A DNA stretch of 5,696 nt from Clostridia bacterium (GTDB lineage Bacteria; Bacillota; Clostridia; Christensenellales; Aristaeellaceae). Below the pieces are notes generated by a model. That model did not search any database and was not told the DNA's origin. It saw only the letters and a list, made by a program, of their open reading frames with translations. Position 1 is the first letter of the stretch, and the number at the start of each line of letters is the position of its first letter. The position numbers were made by a program, and so were the translations under genes. The stretch spans positions 3,332-9,027 of the forward strand of contig JAUNBY010000107.1 in the NCBI GenBank assembly GCA_030526935.1, in the 5' to 3' direction. Below, piece by piece: positions 1 to 5,257 of this stretch.

Positions 1-656
1 GGAACGTCGATGGCGCCGCCCATGTAAACGATGCCCGCCGTATTCTCGGCGAAGGTGGGATCGAGCATGCAAGCCAACGCTACGTTTGTGCAGGCGCCGA
101 TTGCGAAAATGGTGACCTGTCCGGGATAGGTGTGCACCTGCTCGATCATGAACTCAACGGCGCCCTGTTGCTGCGCGTCTGTCGAGGAATAGCCCCAGGA
201 TTCGTTGTACAGCGCTCCAAGGTCGTGATAGTTCTGAGGATCGACGTAATTCGCGAGCTGGCGATAGCCGCCGGTCCACTGGAAGCCGCCAGTGATGGGC
301 TGATCAATGGTGAGATCGCGGAATCCCATTACCGGGATGTCGGTGCCAATATATACCGGGATGTCTGTTCTCTCAATCGCCTCGAGCTGATTGAGTATGG
401 CGTTTGTTCCTACGGCGCAGATCTCATTGCCGCCGACCGCGGTCACGCCCAGCAGGTCGATCCAGCCCGCCGCGTCAGCCTGAGCGAGTATGAACATGCA
501 GTATGCGTCGTCTCCAAGATAGCCCATGTCGGTGTCGAGTATGACCTTGTTGTCTTCGGCGGTGGTCACGATATCAAAATCGGACAGATCCGCCAGCGCC
601 GCGACGGAAGTCAGGCACATGGAAATGGCAACGATGAGTGACAGTAACTTTTTCAT
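1..656 (-). CDS. Secreted nucleoside hydrolase, copy 4 of 4, C-terminus outside window
   Basis: The frame is open without a stop from the ATG at 656 to the window edge: 218 full codons plus two bases, roughly the first 60% of a ~370-residue protein. I translated it by hand from the minus strand. Signal peptide MKKLLSLIVAISMCLTSVAA then LA|DLSD, cleavage near 22/23; no lipobox. Motifs present: DTDMGYLGDDA (41-51), VGGN with Asn77, GACTN (187-191) and YMGGAIDVP at the cut end. The ribose-binding AExN segment and the last metal-binding Asp fall outside. The variable loop (111-165) differs from the other copies, with TGGFQWTGGYRQLANY at 122-137. The N-terminal half and the stretch after 165 resemble copy 1 closely, partly at DNA level. 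AGGAGG is 6 nt before the ATG. It is last in the visible operon; more genes may follow beyond position 1. Confidence 0.88.
   Translation of the reverse strand, partial: MKKLLSLIVAISMCLTSVAALADLSDFDIVTTAEDNKVILDTDMGYLGDDAYCMFILAQADAAGWIDLLGVTAVGGNEICAVGTNAILNQLEAIERTDIPVYIGTDIPVMGFRDLTIDQPITGGFQWTGGYRQLANYVDPQNYHDLGALYNESWGYSSTDAQQQGAVEFMIEQVHTYPGQVTIFAIGACTNVALACMLDPTFAENTAGIVYMGGAIDV
34..63. repeat. Near-identical DNA patch shared by hydrolase copies 1 and 4
   Basis: Positions 30-63 (copy 4) and 3582-3615 (copy 1) match base for base over 34 nt, including synonymous positions, in the segment encoding DPTFAENTAGI. The same segment of copy 3 (about 1209-1242) has several third-position changes. 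A second short exact match lies just downstream on the plus strand (117-130 against 3668-3681). The pattern fits recent duplication or gene conversion between tandem copies. Confidence 0.6.
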
Positions 657-710
657 GATAATCCTCCTCTAATTATATTATCCAGACCTTTACGGCCAAG
701 ACTTGTGTTA
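657..710 (-). promoter_or_regulatory. Gap before hydrolase copy 4: AT-rich leader with Shine-Dalgarno inside a small inverted repeat
   Basis: This 54-nt spacer contains AGGAGG (663-668) flanked by an inverted repeat, GATAAT (minus strand, 682-677) and ATTATC (662-657). A 6-bp A/T-rich stem would place the ribosome-binding site in a 14-nt loop. The same stretch holds a consensus TATAAT (677-672) with TTGGCC 16 nt upstream (699-694, four of six matches to TTGACA). A start seven bases after that -10 would fall inside the Shine-Dalgarno, so an internal promoter is doubtful. No terminator is seen. Confidence 0.35.
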
Positions 711-1832
711 TTAGAATTGCGCGCCTAGCATATCCGCCATGAACTGCCAGTAGGCATCTCCATCAACGTCGTAAACGATGGTGCACGTCGTTGCATTCTC
801 AGGACCTTTGCCCTCTTCCCAAGCGACGGATTCACCGTATGTATAGCCCATATCCGTCACAATTGCAACATCGCGTACATCGGTCTTCGTAATGAAGTCT
901 GGGCACATGAATATACCCGGCACCTGCGCATCCCACAAAGATTCTCTGTAATCCGTGTTGTTCTCAAAGCGCTTCGCAAACGCATTTTCCCGAATCATCC
1001 TGGTCATTGCGTTGTCGCCCGCATTCATGATGAGGTTGATGCGATCATATGTGAGCTTCTGGTTGTACGAGATATCATTCGGCACGATTACCTGAAGCGG
1101 GAAATCGGCGCGAAGGCAGATGTCAACCGCTTCTGGATCATAATACCAATTGCGTTCCGCACACGGCGTATCATTACCGGGTACGTCAATCGCTCCGCCC
1201 ATATAGTAGATGCCCGCAGTTTTTTCCGCGAACGTCGGATCGCTCAGTATTGCCATCGCCACATTAGTACAGGCGCCAACCGCCATAATGGTGACCTGAT
1301 TCGGATACTTGTTAACCTGTTCGATCATGAATTCCCATGCTGTTTCTTCAACCGGCTTAAGACTGCTGTAACCCCAGGCGTAAACCAGCAGATCTCCCAA
1401 ATTGTCATAAGAGACGGTATCGCCATATTGAAGAACCTGTTTCATACAATTTATGCGAGTTAATCCGTTGGCGGCTATTGTATCGTCGCCATGCAAACCC
1501 GCAAGCGGTACGTCCGTGCCGATCGCGACGGGTATATCTCCTCGCCCTGCTGCCTCGAGCATATTCAGGTTGGCGGTAGTGCTTTCAGCAACCGTTACAT
1601 TTGCAGCAGCGGATGTAACGCCCAGCAAATCGATGTAACCAGCCGCGTCCGCCTGCAACAGTAAAAGCAAAGCGAAAGAATCATCTCCGAACCAGTCGGT
1701 CTCGTTATCAGTGTCAAAGATTACCTTATGTGTTTGCGCGCTTGTTACAACATTATAATCTGTCAGTTCCGCGCTTGCGGCACATGCAAGGCACATTGAA
1801 AGGCACACGACGAGCATCAGAAGCTTCTTCAT
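711..1832 (-). CDS. Secreted nucleoside hydrolase, copy 3 of 4, with altered metal-binding loop
   Basis: Exported nucleoside hydrolase of 373 residues, closest to copy 1 (about 85% identical by eye over residues 165-260). Signal peptide MKKLLMLVVC... to ASA|ELTD, cleavage near 21/22; three Cys lie in it but none in a good lipobox. The first Asp cluster is unusual. After DTD (40-42) the loop reads NETDWFG before Asp50-Asp51, where copies 1, 2 and 4 have five-residue loops starting MGY. The MG dipeptide is lost and the loop is two residues longer, although all four Asp remain. The other motifs are normal: Asn78, GACTN (186-190), AERNWYYDPE (225-234) and LWD with Asp301. Start: AAGGAGG lies 7 nt before the ATG at 1832. 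An in-frame GTG at 1856, overlapping the stop of copy 2, would add eight residues ahead of the signal peptide and has no comparable ribosome-binding site. The protein is probably active, but this loop is the place to doubt it. Confidence 0.9.
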   Translation of the reverse strand: MKKLLMLVVCLSMCLACAASAELTDYNVVTSAQTHKVIFDTDNETDWFGDDSFALLLLLQADAAGYIDLLGVTSAAANVTVAESTTANLNMLEAAGRGDIPVAIGTDVPLAGLHGDDTIAANGLTRINCMKQVLQYGDTVSYDNLGDLLVYAWGYSSLKPVEETAWEFMIEQVNKYPNQVTIMAVGACTNVAMAILSDPTFAEKTAGIYYMGGAIDVPGNDTPCAERNWYYDPEAVDICLRADFPLQVIVPNDISYNQKLTYDRINLIMNAGDNAMTRMIRENAFAKRFENNTDYRESLWDAQVPGIFMCPDFITKTDVRDVAIVTDMGYTYGESVAWEEGKGPENATTCTIVYDVDGDAYWQFMADMLGAQF

Positions 1833-1839
1833 GGTTCCC

Positions 1840-1846
1840 CCTCCTT
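1840..1846 (-). promoter_or_regulatory. Shine-Dalgarno of hydrolase copy 3, decides the start
   Basis: Minus strand AAGGAGG, 7 nt upstream of the ATG at 1832-1830 and within the 20-nt gap after the stop of copy 2. It lies downstream of the alternative GTG at 1856-1854, so it cannot serve that codon. This argues for the Met-Lys-Lys start that opens the signal peptide. Confidence 0.82.
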
Positions 1847-1852
1847 GACTAT

Positions 1853-2995
1853 TCACGCATCAGCGGTCAGCATTTCAACGTAGAAGTCCCAGAACATTTC
1901 GCGGTCGATGTCGAACAGTACGCGGCATTTTTGCACTCCGTAGGGCATTCCGGCGCCGGTTTCCACATCGCGATTGCGGGAAGTCCACCAGCCTATGGCG
2001 CGTCCGTAATTCATGCCGTAATTGGTATCGACATCCACGTAGCGTTCTTCTATGCGCGTTGCGATTTCGGGCTTGAGCCATACGGCGGCTACAATGGAAT
2101 CCCATACGAAGCTGCTCGCGTCGGGATTGCTTTCATAGCGCGATTTTTGTCCGTCGACGATCAGATTGGATATGGCGTTACCCTGGTTAGCTTCTATACG
2201 ATCGAATATTTCCTTGGTGTAGAACACCTGCTCAGCAATGTCGTTGGGAACTATGAGCTGGTCTTTCCACGCGGAATTAAGGCAAATCTTGATGCCTTCC
2301 GGATCATAGTACCAGTTGAACTCCGCCGCAGCGTTGGAGTTGCCGGGGATATCGATAGCGCCGCCCATGTAGTAAACGCCCGCTGCATCTTCGAGTATGC
2401 TAGGATCCTTGCGCACTGCCAGAGCCATGTTGGTTCCCGCGCCTATGACGAAAATCGTCACCTCGCCCGGATACTTGTGCACCTGCTCGATTATGAAATC
2501 GATGGCGTGCTCGTCTTGAGCTGGAGTCTCGGCATAACCATAACGCGGTTCCGAGGGCAGATTCAGATAGTCCGTGGGGCGTTGGGAGACGTCGCAGAAA
2601 TCGCTGGTTGACCAATCCCAATAGGCGCCCGAATATTCGGGCGCACCCCACAATTCGCGCTCGGCCGCCATGTTGCGAAATCCCATTATCGGCACGTCGC
2701 AGCCCATATAAACGGGTATGTCGCTGCGTCCGATGAGTTCTAACTGTTTAAGTGCCGCGGTCGTTCCGGAAGCTACCCATGAGTTTCCTCCGACAGTCGT
2801 CACTCCCAGAAAGTCGCACATGCCCATACTATCGGCTTGAGCCAGCATAAACAGCACGATTGCATCGTCGTTCAGATATCCCATGTCCGTATCGAGGATG
2901 ACTTTTTTTGCGGATGCTTCCTCCTCGGCGAAGGCGCATGGCGCAATTGCTAATACCATGATTATCGCTAATACTACTGCGGTAACGCGTTTCAT
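1853..2995 (-). CDS. Secreted nucleoside hydrolase, copy 2 of 4 (most divergent)
   Basis: Exported nucleoside hydrolase family protein of 380 residues. Signal peptide MKRVTAVVLAIIMVLAIAPCAFA|EEE, cleavage near 23/24, followed by an acidic stretch; no lipobox. Metal and ribose motifs are intact: DTDMGYLNDDA (35-45), VGGN with Asn71, GAGTN (185-189), MGGA (210-213), AEFNWYYDPE (224-233) and VWD with Asp299. It differs most from its neighbours. Between MGF (104-106) and the IEQV helix (~170) lies a longer, aromatic-rich segment with Trp116, Tyr121, Tyr125, Trp126, Trp128 and Phe133. The C-terminal third also diverges, with TSRNRDVETGAGMPYGVQKC (338-357) where copies 1 and 3 have the shorter AWxEGxGP segment. 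This suggests a different substrate, though that is inference. Start: AAGGAGG 9 nt before the ATG at 2995. The 91-nt gap upstream carries a strong hairpin; copy 3 follows only 20 nt downstream, so the two are probably co-translated. Confidence 0.88.
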   Translation of the reverse strand: MKRVTAVVLAIIMVLAIAPCAFAEEEASAKKVILDTDMGYLNDDAIVLFMLAQADSMGMCDFLGVTTVGGNSWVASGTTAALKQLELIGRSDIPVYMGCDVPIMGFRNMAAERELWGAPEYSGAYWDWSTSDFCDVSQRPTDYLNLPSEPRYGYAETPAQDEHAIDFIIEQVHKYPGEVTIFVIGAGTNMALAVRKDPSILEDAAGVYYMGGAIDIPGNSNAAAEFNWYYDPEGIKICLNSAWKDQLIVPNDIAEQVFYTKEIFDRIEANQGNAISNLIVDGQKSRYESNPDASSFVWDSIVAAVWLKPEIATRIEERYVDVDTNYGMNYGRAIGWWTSRNRDVETGAGMPYGVQKCRVLFDIDREMFWDFYVEMLTADA

Positions 2996-3029
2996 GAGCA
3001 GATTCCTCCTTAATCATATCGCCAGGGAC

Positions 3030-3055
3030 TGCGGGAGAAACTGTCTTCTCCCGCA
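3030..3055. other. Perfect 10-bp intercistronic hairpin between hydrolase copies 1 and 2
   Basis: TGCGGGAGAA and TTCTCCCGCA form an uninterrupted 10-bp stem around a 6-nt loop (ACTGTC on the plus strand). Read in the gene direction (minus strand), the stem is preceded by A-rich sequence and followed by AGTCCC-type sequence, so it lacks the U-run of an intrinsic terminator. Read on the plus strand it is followed by ATTTTTC and looks terminator-like, but no plus-strand gene exists here. Possible roles are an RNA-stability or processing element protecting the upstream rbsK/copy 1 message, or a block to antisense transcription. The structure is clear; the role is not. Confidence 0.75.
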
Positions 3056-3086
3056 ATTTTTCAGGGGATTTTACGATTACGCCGTT

Positions 3087-4205
3087 TTAGAACTCGGTTC
3101 CAAACAGGGAAGCCACGAAATCCCAATACGCGGCGCCATCTACGTTATAAACCACTGTACACGTCGTGGATGTCGCGGGACCGGCTCCCTCGGCCCAGGC
3201 TACGGACTCGCCGTAGGTATATCCCATATCGGTAACCATCGCTATGTCGCGAACGTCGGTTTCGGAGATGAGATCGGGGCAGAGGAAGATGCCGGGCACC
3301 TGAGCATCCCACAGGCTCTGGCGACGCTCGGGTTCGTTTACGAAGCGCGGATAGGCGTATTCTTCGATGAGGTTTGTATACGCAGTCTCTCCGGCGCTGA
3401 TAATGTTCTCAACGAGATCCTTTGTCAGCTTCTGATTATAGGATATGTCGTGCGGTACGACAACCTGAAGTGGGAAGTTCGCCTGGAGGCAGATTTCAAC
3501 GGATTCCGGATCATAATACCAGTTGCGCTCCGCGCAGGGGGTATCGTTGCCGGGAACGTTGATCGCGCCGCCCATGTAGTAGATGCCCGCCGTATTCTCG
3601 GCGAAGGTGGGATCGTTCATTATCGCGAGCGCTACGTTTGTGCACGCGCCGACCGCCATGATGGTTACCTGTCCGGGATAGGCGTGAACCTGTTCGATCA
3701 TGAATTCCCACGCCGACTTATCCTCCTGAGGCTTCAATTCGCTGTATCCCCAGGTTTCGTTAAGCAGATCCCCAAGATTGTCGTAGGAAATGGAATTGCC
3801 GTAGGTCAGAACCTTTTGCATGCTGGTTATGCGCTTCAAGCCGTTGGCGGCTATGGTCGCATCGTCGTGAAGACCCATGATCGGGATATCGGTTCCCATG
3901 TAGACGGGAACGTCTGCGCGACCAAGCGCCTCGAGCTGGTTGAGAATCGAAGTTGTTCCCTCGGCGATGGTGACGTTCGCGCCAACCGAGGTGATGCCTA
4001 GAAGGTCGATCCAACCCGCCGCGTCTGCCTGAAGCAATATGAACATAGCATAGCTGTCATCGCCAAAGTATCCCATATCCGTATCGAAGATCACCTTGTG
4101 CGTTTCGGCGGACGTTACGATGTTGTAATCTTCCAGTGAGGCAAAAGCGCCGATCGAAGAAAAGGATAATGCGAGCACAAAAACCAGAGCAAGTATTTTT
4201 TTCAT
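3087..4205 (-). CDS. Secreted nucleoside hydrolase, copy 1 of 4
   Basis: Exported member of the inosine/uridine-preferring nucleoside hydrolase family (N-ribohydrolase: nucleoside + water to base + ribose), 372 residues. A Sec signal peptide (MKKILALVFV... to AFA|SLED, cleavage near 22/23) adds to the usual ~310-residue catalytic domain; no lipobox Cys or wall anchor is seen. Family motifs in order: DTDMGYFGDD (41-50), the calcium-binding Asp cluster; VGAN with Asn77; GACTN (186-190), matching the GPLTN strand whose Thr contributes a metal ligand; MGGA; AERNWYYDPE (225-234), with the ribose-binding Glu226 and Asn228; and LWD with Asp300, the last metal ligand. All expected metal and ribose ligands are present. 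The usual HD pair near the C-terminus is WD, as in purine-type protozoal IAG hydrolases. Start: AAGGAGG is 8 nt before the ATG at 4205; a TTG one codon earlier is too close. First hydrolase after rbsK (97-nt gap). Nucleoside specificity cannot be read from the sequence. Confidence 0.9.
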   Translation of the reverse strand: MKKILALVFVLALSFSSIGAFASLEDYNIVTSAETHKVIFDTDMGYFGDDSYAMFILLQADAAGWIDLLGITSVGANVTIAEGTTSILNQLEALGRADVPVYMGTDIPIMGLHDDATIAANGLKRITSMQKVLTYGNSISYDNLGDLLNETWGYSELKPQEDKSAWEFMIEQVHAYPGQVTIMAVGACTNVALAIMNDPTFAENTAGIYYMGGAINVPGNDTPCAERNWYYDPESVEICLQANFPLQVVVPHDISYNQKLTKDLVENIISAGETAYTNLIEEYAYPRFVNEPERRQSLWDAQVPGIFLCPDLISETDVRDIAMVTDMGYTYGESVAWAEGAGPATSTTCTVVYNVDGAAYWDFVASLFGTEF

Positions 4206-4302
4206 CAAGAAATCCTCCTTTTTCTTTATATCCTCGCGTTCAAAGCCATGCCTTGCGATGATGTGGCCAGTATCGTCGCTGGTCGGCTCTGAAGCGTTGG
4301 AT
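4206..4302 (-). other. rbsK to hydrolase copy 1 intergenic gap, no terminator
   Basis: This 97-nt spacer holds the Shine-Dalgarno of copy 1 and one short imperfect hairpin (minus strand CAAGGC-ATG-GCTTTG, six pairs including one G-T). No U-run follows that hairpin. I see no intrinsic terminator and no convincing promoter: a TATAAA at the 3' end is not paired with a -35 and would start transcription inside the ribosome-binding site. Read-through from rbsK is the simplest reading. Confidence 0.55.
4214..4220 (-). promoter_or_regulatory. Shine-Dalgarno of hydrolase copy 1
   Basis: Minus strand AAGGAGG, 8 nt before ATG 4205-4203 and 5 nt before an in-frame TTG at 4208-4206. The spacing favours the ATG and hence a Met-Lys-Lys start like those of copies 3 and 4. 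Confidence 0.8.
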
Positions 4303-5223
4303 TCATGGATTATTTGCGAGAAACACCTCGACCTGTTCGAATGTCGGCATGGAGCTTTGCGCGCCCATGCCTGTCGTAGACAGCGCTCCTACGGCGTTGG
4401 CGAACCTGAGAGCCTTATCAACGGGCATACCGTCAGCCAGAGCCGCGGCAAATCCCGCGTTAAAGCTGTCTCCGGCGGCGGTGGTATCAACGCAATTTAC
4501 GCGAAAGCCCGCGCAGGGATATGCGGTTTGACCGTCCACATACAGGCAGCCTCTTTCGCCCAATTTGGCTATTACCGCCTTCGCGCCGCGTTTTAAGATT
4601 GTGCGTGCCGCTAAAACCGCCGATTCGAGAGTATCCGTCGCATGACCCGACAGCGCGGCAAGTTCCGTCGCGTTCGGAGTCAGAAAATCGACGTTCTCAT
4701 ACAGTTCGTCTGGTGCCTTCGCCACGGGCGCGGGATCCAGTATCACCGTCTTTCCAGCGGCGCGAAGTATCTTCGCCAAATGGCACACCGTCTCTATGGC
4801 TATCTCAAACTGCATAAGAAATATGTCACACGGAAGCATTCTTTCCAGCATACCGTCCACATACGCGTTATTCACGAGTTGGTTTGTTCCTGGTACAATC
4901 GCGATGCGATTTTCTCCACGATCATCTACCTCTATGACTGCCGTACCGCTGGAAAAAAGTGAACTCTCCCCTACGCCTTTTATGTCAATGCCGTGCTGTT
5001 CCAACACTCTGCGGTAAAACCGTCCGTTCTCGTCCGCGCCGAGCATACCAATCATCATAACGCTTTTCCCGAGCTTTGCCAGCGCAACCGCCTGGTTGCC
5101 TCCCTTTCCGCCGGGATATGTTTTTATATCCCTGGCGTTAACGGTCTCTCCCGGCATATGAAATCGCTCGAGGCGTATTGTCAAATCCACGTTTAGGCTT
5201 CCCACCACGCAAATTTGTCTCAA
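4303..5223 (-). CDS. rbsK: Ribokinase
   Basis: Cytoplasmic PfkB-family kinase that phosphorylates ribose to ribose 5-phosphate with ATP. The 306-residue length fits ribokinases (E. coli RbsK is 309). In order: VVGSLNVD at residues 6-13, with Asp13 in the position of the sugar-binding Asp; PGGKGGNQAVALAKLG from 37, the first PfkB signature, with the GG hinge and sugar-contacting Asn43; VDTTAAGDSFNAGF from 245, the second signature, with the anion hole and catalytic base Asp252; then TTGMGAQSSMPT, the usual C-terminal nucleotide/cation-site region. Start choice: a GGGAGGA Shine-Dalgarno lies 7 nt before a TTG at 5223-5221, which puts the protein start exactly where ribokinases begin. The frame is open further upstream to 5337, but that extension overlaps the permease gene and encodes a non-family sequence. 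The gene sits between the permease and four nucleoside hydrolases, consistent with trapping ribose released from nucleosides. No inactivating change is seen. Confidence 0.93.
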   Translation of the reverse strand: MRQICVVGSLNVDLTIRLERFHMPGETVNARDIKTYPGGKGGNQAVALAKLGKSVMMIGMLGADENGRFYRRVLEQHGIDIKGVGESSLFSSGTAVIEVDDRGENRIAIVPGTNQLVNNAYVDGMLERMLPCDIFLMQFEIAIETVCHLAKILRAAGKTVILDPAPVAKAPDELYENVDFLTPNATELAALSGHATDTLESAVLAARTILKRGAKAVIAKLGERGCLYVDGQTAYPCAGFRVNCVDTTAAGDSFNAGFAAALADGMPVDKALRFANAVGALSTTGMGAQSSMPTFEQVEVFLANNP

Positions 5224-5230
5224 AATTGAG

Positions 5231-5237
5231 TCCTCCC
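5231..5237 (-). promoter_or_regulatory. Shine-Dalgarno of rbsK, fixes a TTG start
   Basis: On the minus strand this reads GGGAGGA, 7 nt upstream of TTG at 5223-5221. No ATG occurs in frame between this site and the conserved ribokinase N-terminus. It is therefore the main argument for a TTG start rather than the longer upstream frame. Confidence 0.75.
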
Positions 5238-5257
5238 AATCTGTGTGTCTTTTTACA

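Noticed and set aside
132..641. A 169-codon plus-strand open frame at the left end
   Set aside because: It mirrors hydrolase copy 4, which is open over its whole visible length with signal peptide and DTDMGY motif on the minus strand.
1780..1832. Cys-rich signal peptide of copy 3 considered as a lipoprotein signal
   Set aside because: None of the three Cys is preceded by a proper L-[AS]-[GA] lipobox, and ASA|E gives a normal signal peptidase I site. The other copies also have type I sites.
1730..2611. A 293-codon open frame on the plus strand over copies 2 and 3
   Set aside because: Antisense shadow: no ribosome-binding site seen, no family motif, and it crosses the well-defined junction of the two hydrolase genes.
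3190..3240. TDMGYTYGES near the C-terminus of copies 1 and 3 resembles the N-terminal DTDMGYFGDDS; considered an internal duplication
   Set aside because: The similarity is limited to about ten residues, and the C-terminal segment matches the family's ordinary G-x-T-x-G-x-S/T strand. Chance or local convergence is enough.
2883..4001. A 372-codon open frame on the plus strand, antisense to hydrolase copies 1 and 2
   Set aside because: It spans two real genes and their spacer, has no recognisable protein motif, and its length follows from the codon composition of the opposite strand. The minus-strand genes have signal peptides, ribosome-binding sites and family motifs.
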